Shown here: piece by piece, positions 11,881-24,000 of the stretch
How positions within the stretch are numbered: position 1 is the first letter of the stretch
How the letters are laid out: the number at the start of each line of letters is the position of its first letter
Assembly: GCA_015680685.1 (NCBI GenBank)
Contig: MNCI01038307.1
Location: forward strand, 23,708-76,908
Direction: 5' to 3'
DNA length: 53,201 bases
Source of the DNA: Gnetum montanum
Lineage: Eukaryota > Streptophyta > Gnetopsida > Gnetales > Gnetaceae
Notes under the pieces: model-generated
The model's database searches: none
Seen by the model: the letters and a program-made list of their open reading frames with translations, nothing else
What the model was told of the DNA's origin: nothing
Position numbers and translations under genes: made by a program

Positions 11881-12068
11881 CGTGAACCTATCATTTGTCA
11901 GCAGTAGCATAAACCTGAATTGAATTGCGGCGTGAGCATAAACCCAAGTTGCAGCGTAAGCGTAAAGCACCAGACCTCAGCGTGAGTGTAGAGCTGCAAA
12001 TCCCAGCGTAAGCGTAGAGTCGCAAACCCCAGCATAAGCCAGTTAGTTCAAGCGTATAGGACACCGGA

Positions 12069-15000
12069 ATGGGCAGAAGCAAGGAAGTAGAAGGCCGGGG
12101 GAGGAAGGAGCCCGACTTGACATTTGCTGAGGAAAGTGAGGCCATCTTGCAGTGTTTGCCTAGGCATAGGATTCCATCGTGGCCTAGATCGGCACATGGG
12201 TAGGCTCTAATCTTACTCTAGTTAATTATTTTCTTTTATATGTGCCATCTAAACGTAGATGATTTTTCACAACGTGCAGAGTCTACACGTTGAGTGTAGA
12301 CAAATTTTCACAGCGTGCAGAGTCTGCACGCTGAGCGTAGACGATTGTTCATAGCATGCAGAGTTTGCACACTGGGTGTAGACGATTGTTCACAGTGTGC
12401 AGGGTCTGCACGCTAAGCGTAGATGATTGTTCACGGCGTGCAGGGTCTGCACGCTGAGCATAGACGATTGTTCATAGCGTGCAGAGTCTGTACACTGCGT
12501 TTAGACGATCTTTCACAGCATGCAGAGTTTGCACACTGAGCATAGATAATTTTTCATGGTGTGCAGAGTCTGCACGCTGAGCGTAGACAGTTGTTCGCAA
12601 CGTGCAGAGTTTACACGCTGGGCGTAGATAGTTGTTCGTAGCGTGCGGAGTCTGCACGCTGGGCGTAGATAGTTTTTCGCAGCGTGCAGAGTTTGCACGC
12701 TAGGCGTAGACAATTTTCAACGTGGAGTGTTTGAACTTTATTTCTTTATTTTATTTTTGTATATAACTTACTTACCATGACATTCTGGTTATTTGCAGGG
12801 ATCCTAAGCCGTTCCTCTTAGTAGTTGAGCTGGTCGAGGTACTGGCTTGGTTCGGGCCGATTGATACTGAGGAGCTTGCCCCTGACATGATTATCAACAA
12901 CAACAGGGTATGGTTTAGGGAAGGGGCCTGTGAGTTCCTTGCCTTTATTTTAGATGGGTTCAGGGTGGTGACCTGGTCCCATCTCAGCAAGCAGGAAGTG
13001 CATAGCGTGCTTGAGCCAATGTTGCCAGGATTGTCAGACGACGTCATTGCTTTCATGGTTGACATTGACGAGGGACCACTTACAATTGAGGATGGTCCCT
13101 CTAGAGGGCCCAGGTCTACACGTCCGTTATCATGCATGTGGGACTTACTGTCACGTGACCCTCAATCTCTTAATAACACTTTATTTTTGGCGGCGCATGC
13201 GCATACCTTGTTTCAGAACCCTCTGAGCACGGTGTACAGGGTGGAGAGGTAAGCTCATTTAATTTGTGATTTCCATGCTGTTGTTTAGTGTTTGCTCATG
13301 TTTTGACGACTGTTCTTTCGTAGGCCCCAAGTTTACAAAGACAGAACATGTGTGAATGATGATGGACTTGCACTAGCCCACACAGCTTTAGAGACATTCA
13401 TGGAAGGTCCCACCCTCCACAGAGCTGTATTAGCTTAGATAAAGGGGGACATCGTTCACTTTCATAAATGGTTTTCTAGGGCATTTGCGCAATGCACAGC
13501 TCGGGGGTGGATGCATGGAGATTGGTCACATAATGAACTGATTTTCCCCTGTGATGCTGACTTGGGTCCCAGCAACGTGGATCCCTCGACTGAAGGTGAG
13601 TGATGATGCTTTTTTGACACCTTCATTTGTTTATTCAACCTTCAACCGCAATATTGATTATAATAGTTTGATGGTTTGACATTACATTTGCAATTAGCAC
13701 CCCCATGGCGGAGACCTTGTTATGACCAGGCGGACTGAGAGCACCTTGTCAATGAAATTTGGGGAGATCAGCAAGGCACAACGATGGTTGCGTACCAATG
13801 CCCCATCTTCTATCGTCTGTTGCTTGAATGACGCGGGTCTCATGGAGCTGTTTACAACCCCAAGCCCTAATGTCTCTGTAGCTAAGATGATTAGAATTGT
13901 TGATTCATTCGACAACTCTGTCAATTACTACAACACTTGTGTGAAGGATGTGAAAATAGTTTTTCATCTGTCGACTGATTTCTTTTTAGACCGCTTTGGT
14001 ATCCTGGCAGATGGTGTGAATGTGGTCTTGGACAGGGTGTAGAAGGAACCCCATGTGGTGTGCGAACTGGAAGATTGGTTGGGCGTTCTAAAGGGCGCTA
14101 AGGGGTTTCCTATGTAGAGAACATCAAAAGTGGCGGAAGTTAATGAACTGTATCCCTTGTTTCAGGCACGGGTGTTTCCTAAATCCCTATCACAACTGAA
14201 GAGCCTTGGGGTAGAAGCCGTGCACGTCATGTGGAATGTTTTAGAGATAGGGCTAAGTTATAATTGGGCCCAGTTTTTGTTGTCGGGTTTCCATGGGGAG
14301 ATAGTGCGGTTGCGTTCAAATGTTGAGGCACAATCCCATTTTACCTTTGCTTTCTTTGCGGGTTATCTGTGTCACCTAGCCAAATTTTTGCTGGTCCACG
14401 TAGATAATAAATATGTTTTGCGGGATCATGCTCAATTATCTCGCCCATGGGTTAACCATTTGTTTGAAGTGGCTGAGTCTCAGAATGCACCCGAGGGAAT
14501 TGATGAATCAGTTTCCATCACAATAGGAGGGTCATTTGGTGCTTCAATCCACACACGTGACAGTGTGGGGTTAGAACCAGAGAATGTACCCTACATTGCT
14601 AGGAGAGATAATCAGGTGATCTAGGAGACCATCGAGAAAGCAAAATCAAAGCTTCAAAAGCGCGAATGCCCTAAAGAGGTGGCCTCCACTATGGAGGAAC
14701 CAAAGGTGAAGCACATACGATTTAAGATGCCTGTTCGAGGTAAGTAAGTTTGATGTACTTATTGTATCGCCATTATCATCGTTTTCATCTCATTCCTCAT
14801 CATTCATTTTTTTATTGACTATTTACATGAAACGAACGTCTTCAGACCTAACTCGGGAAGTGAGGAGGTAGGAATTAGAAACAATTATCGAGGAGGAAGA
14901 AGCTCTGATGGATTTAATTGAAGAGGAGGAAGCTGGCAAGGACCAAGTGGAGGTAACCAAAGAGCTGGCGGAAGACAACACAGAAATAAAATTGGTGGAT

Positions 15001-16429
15001 GACCGGGATGGGGTTGATGAAATGTTTGGTAGCTTCCTCAAGGGGAGATTGGACCTTGGTGACCCTCCGAGCCGGGAAGGGCACAGGATTGCATGGCCTT
15101 GTGAACTGTTGTTTCCATTATGTGGTGTTTTAATTTTATGTCGTTCACTTCCAGATGAGGATATTGACACTAGGGCGGTCCCTACCATGCGGTTGGAAGT
15201 GCCTATGGTAGTGGTTCCCCCTAAAAGGATCGCTGAGGCTGATCCACCTCGAACTCATGGGCCATTTACTTGGATTGAGATGCCAAGAAAAATGGATTTT
15301 GTTGCCAGTATTGTCGATGAGGTGGTCGAACGCATTCAGCAGGCTCACCCTGAAATAGGTACAAGCATTTTAAGCATTTTTGCTACCTTTCGAGTTACAC
15401 ATTCTTTTCTTTGCCATCTAAGATCCAATGCCTGTTTCTTTTCATGTGGATAGGAGCCAGATTGAAGTGGGATCCGTCCGAGGCTGTTTGCATTGATAGC
15501 TTGCCTACCCTACCACTGAAAGTTAAATAAGTATCGAGACAAGTTTCGGATGAGGTGGCGGAATGTCTTGTGCATAACGCCAAATCGCTTTGGACCTGTA
15601 GGCGTTCCATCGAACAGCTATGGTTGCAGATTCAGGTAAGGGAAAAAGAGGTTTCCGAGTTATCAGCTGAACGTGACGATCTTAAAGCTCATTATGAGTT
15701 TGCTTCGGCCAGATTAATAGGTGCTCATTCTTTGCAGACTTCCGAGATCACTTATACTAGATATTGGAATTTGCTGAACCGCCATGCATCATTGACTCGG
15801 AAGCTAATAGACGTAAGGCCTAGATAGATCTGTTGAACCTCAAATGTCAAGATTGGAAGGCCTTCGCTTCCAAGGTGTGAAAGTGGGGTCAAGATGAGAA
15901 GAATCATAAGCACCATTACAAGAAGTAATTGAAAGAAGTTTCTATCGAGAAGCGCTAGCTTGAGATGTTCGTAGAGGGTCTAGGTCTACGTTCTGCATTC
16001 GATGCCTTTGCTGAGAACACCATAGTTGATATGGAATCCCCCAAGAGGATAATTACTACCACTTCTGGGGAGGTATCTATGGGTGAATTTCCTTTGAAAC
16101 GTCCCACATAGTTGGCGGTTGACAAGGGGAAGGCCTTTGAGAATGTTGATTTGGGCCTCGAGGGGACCGACTGGGCCAATGTTTCTGAGGAGAAAATCCT
16201 CCGTCGGTTGGAATTCGGCTTAGGGGGGTCTCCTACGGTAAGCAGGTTGTTCTTGCGATTTTTTATTTGTTGAATAACGTTTGGGATTTTCTCTTTTCGT
16301 TTTTGCATTGATCGTTTCATTTACCTTTTATAGGGTCGGGGCGACGACCATGTTCAGGAAGGTGACCCCAGCAAAGCAGGGACCCACGCTGGCGGCGAGT
16401 CTGAAGGGGGGGAGCCTTCCCATCCCTGA
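12069..16429 (+). pseudogene. Antisense eight-exon gene of the Tat family, N-terminal FCP1/NIF phosphatase-like (element A copy)
   Basis: Exons by comparison with B: 12069-12199, 12799-13248, 13324-13595, 13698-14739, 14846-15095, 15155-15358, 15454-16237, 16334-16429; about 1,076 codons. Introns are GT-AG apart from exon 5, whose donor has become GC. Exons 2-3 (residues about 48-250) follow the FCP1/NLI-interacting-factor HAD pattern: a hydrophobic first strand (FLLVVELVEVLAWFG), REGACEFLAFILDGFRVVTWS, then LNNTLFL...LFQNP. The nucleophile Asp of DxDx(T/V) is Glu and the later Asp pair is AA, so catalysis is unlikely. Exon 4 is a conserved unknown domain, exon 5 is acidic, exon 7 is coiled coil. 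Stops at 13436, 14040 and 14869 and a frame shift near 13720 disable it. The gene runs opposite to gag-pol, inside the PR-RT spacer. Confidence 0.7.
12269..12722 (+). repeat. Array of 11 palindromic 41-bp units in antisense intron 1 (element A)
   Basis: Eleven contiguous imperfect units are centred on GCGTGCAGAGTCTGCACGC, a near-perfect inverted repeat with 9-base arms, followed by TGAGCGTAGACGATTGTTCACA. The array fills most of intron 1 (12200-12798) of the antisense gene. The B intron (25514-26000) has related GCGTA words but not this palindrome, so the array expanded or was replaced in one copy. Confidence 0.85.
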
Positions 16430-16824
16430 TGTTTAGTTTTCATAATTTTGTTTCATTTTTCTTTTACATGGATCATAAATTGAACATTTTGTCTTGGGTT
16501 GTACTGAGATGATGAATGAAACTGGTGAACTATTATTCTTGTCTAACTGTATTTGAATACATATATGTATATTTCTATGTTGAAGTTTGAACTCGTTCAA
16601 ATGCAGAGAAAATATTTTTGTTCTTTTGGCTTTTGTTACAAAAATGATGCAAGAATGTAAAATGTTTTGGTTTGTTTTGTTGTTTAAGTTGGAATACACG
16701 AAGTGGGGATGTATGTAGGAATGTAATTATAATCGAAGGAAAGACGAAAATGTAACGGAAAACTGTTATGGATGACACAACCAATGAACTTGAATTTGCA
16801 AGAAAACAAAGTGTAAGCAAATGG
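16430..16824 (+). other. 3' flank of the antisense gene (element A), no further gene
   Basis: This AT-rich segment is closely matched in B (29626-30030), including CATAATTTTGTTTCAT and ATCATAAATTGAACATT just after the antisense stop. It probably holds the 3' UTR and polyadenylation region, but no single signal is clear. Nothing else is seen. Confidence 0.5.
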
Positions 16825-17060
16825 TTTAGTTTAAGGCCATTGCGGGCCACATGCGCTAGTTTAAGGCCATTGCAGGCCACATGCACTAGTTTAAGGCCAT
16901 TTCGGGCCATGTGTAAGCAAGGGAAATTTCAGGTGACACTAGTGGATTTCTTGGTAGACCGATCATTTCTGATCGTGGCTAGTTTTATGTCATTACAGAC
17001 ATGTGATAGTTTAACGTCATTTCAAACTTATGAATATAGTTTATCATCATTTTGAACTGT
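16825..17060 (+). repeat. AGTTTAAGGCC array, protease-side edge of the antisense cassette (element A)
   Basis: Three near-identical units of TAGTTTAAGGCCATTGCGGG and a CCACATGCGC-like spacer are followed by more divergent ones (AGTTTTATGTCATTACAGAC, AGTTTAACGTCATTTCAAAC, AGTTTATCATCATTTTGAAC). B has the same block at 30035-30245. The array lies in direct orientation to the one at 11550-11632, so the two bracket the antisense gene. Confidence 0.7.
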
Positions 17061-17096
17061 GGTTCGTTTATTGGCTTAGTAATTTTTTGATTTTCC

Positions 17097-18125
17097 TTAT
17101 TTTAACATTAGGAGTAGCGTTAATGGGTACGATTCTATATTCAGCATCTCCCTCTTGATCACATTGAACGGTAATTTGGCCCAAGGAACGTCTGGTGAAA
17201 AAGTTTCCTCGTTGATGCTTTCTGGTGTTTTCGCCTGTGTTGTAGTTTCTATGTTTATGGTAGTTTCTAGTTTAGACAGTGTATGTGCAATGTCAGGTCC
17301 AAGTATTTCTATGTTGGGCAAATTTTTCTTTATGTTTAGTAGATCGTTGTTCACAGCTTGCGTGCCTCCTTGTTGTTCATTTGTATCATCTTGTTTAGGC
17401 TCTTCAAACTTAACCTCTGAGCCATGGTCGATGTCTATGTGCGATGAAATAGTAGGTGTAGTGGCCTCCCCATGTATGATGATTTCACCACCTTCGTAAG
17501 GCAGGTGAATCTCTTGGTGTATGGGGGAAGAAACCGCTTTCAGTTGGGCTAACCAAGGCCTTCCCAATATCAAGTTGAACCCTGGCATTTCGTCAATGAC
17601 CACAAAATCAGCAGATGTAGGGAATTGATCCCCTGCTACGAAGTCTAACATTACGGTGCCTTTTACTACTACGCATGATTCGCTAAATGATTTCAAGCAT
17701 GTAGTAGCGGTTGGTCTAATTAATTCTATAAGCCCTAATTGTTCGATGATGGGATAGGGTACTACGTTCGTAGCGGCTCCATCATCCACATGCACTCTAT
17801 GTATTTTAAATTAATTTACTCGTATGGTTATGAACATAGGCGCGGTTGTCACTTTCCCTATTTTCTCATCCGTTTTGATGTTGTCATCATGGAAACCTAG
17901 TGACTTAGGAGTCGATCCTCAAGGTGAATACATTACTGCATGAATTGAGGGTTCATTCAGAGGTAAGTCTTTGCTTACTGAGATGGATGTCAACATGCGT
18001 ACTAAGGCCTCACGGTGGATTTGCGAAGTTAACACCAGGTCGTATAAGCTTAATGAGGTGTTTTTTTGTTTGAGGGCTTACGTGACCTGTGTTAGAGCTG
18101 TTGCTAAATCTTTACTGTTGGGCAT
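17097..18125 (-). pseudogene. Element A protease and end of gag (part downstream of the B insertion)
   Basis: This minus-strand frame continues the gag interrupted at 36535. The aspartic protease has the active-site block VDDGAATNVV (Asp-x-Gly kept) and a hydrophobic FNLILGRPWLAQL further on, standard for retropepsins of the Tat/Athila group. A stop falls just before the active site (TAA in the RVN*FKIHRVHVDD context). The frame ends near 17097, where the PR-RT spacer begins. A donor site for the suspected sense intron should lie here, but the candidates differ between A and B. Confidence 0.8.
18121..18125. repeat. Target-site duplication of B, left (GGCAT)
   Basis: GGCAT precedes the left LTR of B; the right flank is GGTGT (36535-36539). 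Two transitions separate them. Removing B and one copy restores collinearity with the uninterrupted gag-protease of B itself near 31295, which fixes the insertion point. Confidence 0.65.
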
Positions 18126-19591
18126 TGTACTGTCCAAAATCGTCGGTCTCCGGCTGGAATGAAATAGAAACCAGGAGATCCCCGGACATGCACAAAAGAC
18201 CCTACCTTTGCTTGATGGCAAGCTAGAATTAACGAAGGCCGAGTACCTTGAGTGGTCTGCATGCAGATCAGGCAAGGATTTCCCCGAATGTACACCGATA
18301 TACTGTACGCTGGGTTATATGTAAACGGCGTAACGAATGTAAAACTGAGCATAAACGTACAAGAGCGTAAACAGTAAACATGCAACAATTAATGAAAAAC
18401 TGTAGCAAATTTTAGCAAAGAAGTGTAGTAATATTATTGTGAAATGAGAGTTACAATGCACCGGTCTAACGTAGTTGTGACTCTGACACAAGGCAGACGA
18501 ATAGCCCCGGTGGATGCAGGAATGACTGTGTGCTGGGTTCAACTGCAGGCACAACATAAAGGCTGTATGCTGAGCATGCAGGGTCGAGATCCAGTGTATA
18601 GGGTTTTTTGCTCTCGCTTCTCAGCATCTCTAGTTCTTTGTTTTTCTCTAGTTCTTGCTCAAAAATTGCCAACCTTTGTCTAGTGAAAAATTGGGGTTTT
18701 TATACAAGTGTAGACATGGGACTCGGGTTTTGAGAGGGAATGATTGGCTGTGGAGTGCTGGGTTCTCGGGTTGGGTGACATGTGGCACATTTACCGAGCA
18801 CGAAACAATGAAATTTTACAAGTATACAGCGTGCTGCACGCTAGCATATATTGTTGTACGCCAGCGTATACCACTGCACGCTAGCGTATACGCTATATGT
18901 ATGACCTCGGCGTACAAACTTGATCAAAGAAAAAGAAGTTCTCGACCTTTAGATTTGAATTCGGATTCCATGAAGATGCTGCCTGTAAATGTTCAGCTTG
19001 GTTGACCTTGATCTGACACTGGTTGTACACTTTGTACATGCTGGGTGTATACGCTAGGCGTATACGTTGGGAATACACACCCTACACGCCCAGCGTATGA
19101 ACTCCAGAATGCATGATGTCAACATCTGATGATTGCTCTGTTCATGTGAGTTGATGCTTTGTACAAAGTCTTGCTCTGCAGTGCCATTTCCATGCCATCT
19201 TCGGGGGTTGCATACCTAGCGTATACACCAGTCATACATGCTGAGCGTACATGTGAGGCATGTACGCTAGGCGTATATGCTGGGTGTGTGCACTGGGGAA
19301 TGCATACTTGGACGTATACGCTGGGTGTGTACACTGGGCATATACGCTGGGCGTGTACGCTTGGGAATGCATACTTAGTGAAGACTAAGTATGTTGAGCT
19401 CCAAAGTTTCCATGTTTGATAGTAGATGTTATCGTGGTCGTTGGCGGATCCCAGGGAATTGCTCCTCGTTGAGTCCAACTCTACTTGAAGCTGTCTGTGG
19501 GGCCCTCAAGCTTTATTCATGCCGGGGAACGTCATGAATTAGCTCGATTCTTGTTGGAGAAGTACTAAGATCATAATTTTGTGGTGTTTCA
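18126..19591 (-). repeat. Element B 3' LTR (LTR2, 1466 bp)
   Basis: It is bounded by TGTACTGTCC and GTGGTGTTTCA. It shares with LTR3, and not with the A LTRs, the AAGAGCGTAAACAGTAAAC and CTCTCGCTTCTCAG variants. GCGTATACGC words are concentrated at about 19035-19110 and 19205-19370. Confidence 0.9.
18697..18704 (-). promoter_or_regulatory. LTR TATA box (element B, LTR2)
   Basis: TATAAAAA in sense, at the position conserved in all four LTRs of the family. Confidence 0.6.
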
Positions 19592-19606
19592 TTGGTCCCT
19601 CTTTGT
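19592..19606 (-). other. Polypurine tract of element B
   Basis: In sense the sequence reads CAAAGAGGGACCAA and then the LTR start TGAAACACC. It matches the A tract at 6505-6519 with two substitutions. Confidence 0.7.
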
Positions 19607-21032
19607 TGACACTTGGAGGAATCGACCCGAGTAATGTCGACAAAGAAGTGCAAAACACCACAAGAAACTTGATAGAGACATTGTCCTGTGCCACCTGGCT
19701 AGACGTCATCGTACCATGTTCAGTAGTACATAGGATTGGAAAAAATGAAGTTTTTAGCTGGATGGGGAAATGGAAATTGTAGGGATTAGGAACGGAGTTA
19801 GGGATTGTGCACGACAAAGGGGATGTTCTGGTGTGCATGTTGATCCTTGTCGATAGCCATTGTCTGGCAGACTTAGCATCAAGGTATGAGAGGTGCGTCC
19901 TTCGGTGGAACCAAAGCCACATGATGATGTGTTGTGTTCTTTGGAGGAACATGACCTTTGTTTAATGTTTAAAAGGAAACCTGTTGGCAGGGAGCCAAAG
20001 CCATGCAACGAGATGCTACTTGATCGTTTGAGACATGTGCATTCGCTTTCAAGATAGCTGCCTTCCAGCTGAGGGCTTGTATGGGAAGGGCCATTTTTTA
20101 TATGTTTAGCCTTGTTTTATGCGCATGCTCAAATGCTATGTTGTGGGTTGCAACTGCTCATGGGTATTGCAGTATGCCACAGTGTGTTCAATGTTTTAGG
20201 CTGTACAGGGTGTTTTCGGGATGGAAATGAGTAGAGTATGTTGAGGAATAGATGGGAAATGTAACGGGAAATGGGAATGTACTAGTGAGTGGCTTGATTA
20301 ACCTTGTTACGTGTGTTAGGAACAATGTGGCACCTTGTTGCTGTGATGAAGTGCATTCTCGTATGAACACCTCTGAGTGTCATCCTGCAAACACAACTCC
20401 AAGAAGACAAGAAAACCATGAGTGAGTAAGCAAGCTTAGACTTGAATAGAAACTAATGAAAACAAGGTACCAGATGAGATTTCAGGCACTGAATGTGAAT
20501 GGCAGCAATGTTGTTGAGATCAACTAATGCCGAGCGAGGTAGCAGCTCTGATGAAGTTTGGATGCATTTGCGGACTAGGAGATTAGAGATCAAGAGGCCA
20601 GTTTATAGTCGTAGTGAACTATCATGGGTTAGTTTTATGTCATAACCCATTGGACATTGTCGGTTTAGCATCGTGGCGGACCGTACATTGCTAGTTTCGA
20701 GTCTTAGAAAACCATGAAGAGGCCAACTAGTTTATAGTCTTAACAGACTCTAGCAGTTTAGTGTCATACCGAACGGGTGCTAGTTTATTGTCATTGCGGA
20801 TGGGTGCTAGTTTATTGTCCTTGCAGACATTTTGTGGTATCAGTTTACCGTCATGATGCCAGGACGAGCTGTGGTATCAGTTTACCGTCGTGATTCCAGG
20901 ACGAGCTGTGGTATCATTTTTAAGTCATAATCCAGGACTGTTCTATGGTAGCAGTTTTAAGTCATAATCGAGGACTATTCTATGGTATTAGTTTTAAATC
21001 ATAATCCAGGACTGTGACATACCTCAAGTTTG
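19607..21032 (-). other. Element B 3' untranslated region with AGTTTA-type array
   Basis: This is collinear with 6520-8005 of A. Spaced AGTTTAxxGTCxT words run from about 20600 to 20825, followed by five to six units of GTGGTATCAGTTTACCGTC-like repeats up to about 21015, the last three diverged to AGTTTTAAGTCATAATCCAGG. No gene is seen. Confidence 0.65.
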
Positions 21033-24000
21033 TCAAACATAGTACCTCTTCAAGTACAAGTGGTTTGTAGGATTGGCTAACTCGTTTCCGTCCATGTCAG
21101 CAAGTTTGAATGCTCCATTGTTGTATGCTTTGGTAACTAAATAAGGCCCTTCCCAATTGGCTGAGAATTTATTTGGATGTTCTCAGGCAAGCTTAAGGAC
21201 TAGTTTTCCTTCTTTGATCGGGAGTTTGTGGAGATCGTGCTTATGCCTTTATCTTTGCTGTTTTTGGTACTATTCAATTCGATCGAGAGTTCGTACACGT
21301 TCCTCCTCTACCGAGTCAAGGTCAGCAATGTGCAATTCATTGTTTTGACTTTCACCAAGAAGACTCGAGAGAGTTATCTGTAATGAGGAAACCTGCAATT
21401 CTAAAGGTAAAACAACTTCAGATCCATATACAAGACTATATGGAGTTTTACCTGTGGATGTTCGATGTGTCGTTCTATAAGCCCACAATGCGTAGACTAA
21501 TTGTTCATACCATCATTTCTTACTCTGATTCAGCATCTTTTTGAGTACTATGATGATAGTTTTGTTTGTAGCCTCTGCTTGACCATTTCTCTGCGGGTAC
21601 TAAGGTGATGAAAATGCATGTTTAATGCCCAAACTTTCACAAAATTTTTTGGTATCTGTGCTACTGAATTGTGGCCCATTATCAGTAACAACGGTCATTG
21701 GAATACCAAAACGGGTTATAATATTTTCCATTATAAAGGTGCAAATGAGTTTTAATGTAGTCTTCCTAAGAGGAATAGCTTCCACCCATTTTGTGAAATA
21801 TTCAGTTGCAGTGATAATGAAGCTATGGCCTACTGAAGATGATGGTGTTATTGGGCCAATTAAGTCTAAACCCCATTTTTGGAATGACCATGTGATTTGT
21901 GCGGTATGTAGTTCGTTAGGTGGCCCATGTATCAGATTACTATGTTTTTGGTAGATGTCACATGTTTTAACCTTGGAGATGCAATCGTATTCCATGTGTG
22001 GCCAGTAATAGCCTAAATGCCTAATCTTTGTTGCCATTGCTTTAGGTGCTATGTGTCCTTCACAAAGTCCTTCGTGGATTTGTTCTACAATTGTTTGACC
22101 ATCAGTGCTACTAATGCACGTTAGCAAAATGCCTTCATATGATTTACAACACAAAGTGTCACCTATTAATGTGTATTGCCAAGAACGTTTTCGTACGGTG
22201 GCCTTTTAAGCATTTGTCAAGTGTTGTGGAGGTTCGCCTTTTAGAAGATACTCTTTTATGTCATCATACCACTCTATTGCGTGTGTTGTACTAACAGATG
22301 CTATAGGTACTTCATTTAGAGTATGAATTATAGGTTCGACACAACTGGTTATAGAACTAGGCAGTGCATGAAACATTTCAGGTGTCATTTTTAAGGCTAG
22401 TGTGGCAAGTGCATCAACGATGGTATTTTTGCTTCTAGGGACATGTTGTATATCCACTTCTACTAGTTGTCTCACTAGATGTTTAGTCAAATCACAATAC
22501 GGTTGCAAATGGAGAGCTTTGCATGTGTAGGCTTCAGTGACTTGATTAATAACTAATTAAGAATCACCTCTAACTACAAGGCGTGAGATTCTCGAAGTTA
22601 GCGCAGCTTGAAGTCCTCTAAGAAGACCTTCGTATTCTGCTATGTTATTGGTGCAAGGAAAGTTGAAGCGATAAGTAGAAGGTTGGAATTCCCCAGAGGG
22701 ATAGGTGATGATGGTAGCAGCACTTCCCCCTCGAGAGGTGGATGCTCCATCGAAGTTCAGCATAGCTTCATATTCATCTAGAACTATGTCTATCGTGCTC
22801 ACGTTTTTGTCTGGAAACTCTGGCTCTATCGTTGCTTGGTCGTGCATTGGTGATGTAATCAGTTGATTTTCTATAGCTTGACCCTTGATCGATGCTTGCG
22901 CTATGTAATGTAGGTCGAATTCAGCTATTATGGCTTTTCAACTCACTATTCTACTTGACTCATAAATGTTACCTGTGATGGCCCTAAGTACATTGTCTTT
23001 ACAGATTATGTTGGCTTGGTTGCGGAAGAGGTAATGTTGCCATTTCTTTAAGGAAAAGAAAAGGGCTAAACATGACCTCTCCACCTCGTTATACTTCTTC
23101 TCATGGGCTACTAATGCATGGCTTAAGTAATAGACAGGAACTTCGGTTCCATCATCTTGTTTTTGGCAAAGCATGGACGCGATGGATGAGTCCGAAGTGG
23201 CAAGGTAGATGTAAAACGGTTTATCATTTTGAGGTGGATAAACTATGGGTAGTTGAACAAGTGCTATTTTAATATTGTCAAATGCTTCCTGGCACTGTGG
23301 AGTCCATTCAAAATGGACGTTCTTGCGTAATAAGTGGTTCATAGGTTTCAACTTGTCCGTTAGTTTTTCTATGAAACGCTTGATAAACTATAATCTACCT
23401 TGTAGACCTCGGAGTTCGGTAAGGTTGCTAAGTGATTTTAAGTTTGTTATGGCCTTAACTTTATCGGGGTCTACTCGTATCCCCGCTTCCAAGGCTATGA
23501 ATCTAAGCATTTTGCCTGTTTTGACTCCGAAGACACATTTCTTTGGGTTAAGTCTCAGCTCATATTTTAAACAACGCTTTAGTACTAGGTCAAGATCTTG
23601 TACGTGTTGTTCTGATGTTTTTGATTTAACCACGATATCATCCACATAGTCGTTGAGTGAGTGCAGCATGTAATTGCTGAAAATAAATGTCATTGCACTT
23701 TGATATGTGGCCTCAGTGTTCTTGAGAACGAAGGGCATCATTGTGTAACAAAAGGTTCCCCATGGTGTCATAAAAGTAGTCCGGAGCTGATGCTTTGGAT
23801 TAATGCGTATCTGGTTGTATCCTGAGAAGCCATCCATAAAAGATAATAGGACGTGCCCAGCGGTTCAGTCAACAAGTTGATCGATGCTGGGTAGGGGAAA
23901 ATCATCTTTTATGGTTGCTACGTTGAGATCCCTGAAGTCAATGCATAAGCGAATGCTTCCGTCCTTTTTCGGGACAATGANATCAATGCATAAGTGAATG

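Noticed and set aside
12269-12722. Regular palindromic array resembling a CRISPR
   Set aside because: Units are contiguous and degenerate with no unique spacers, and the context is a plant retrotransposon intron.
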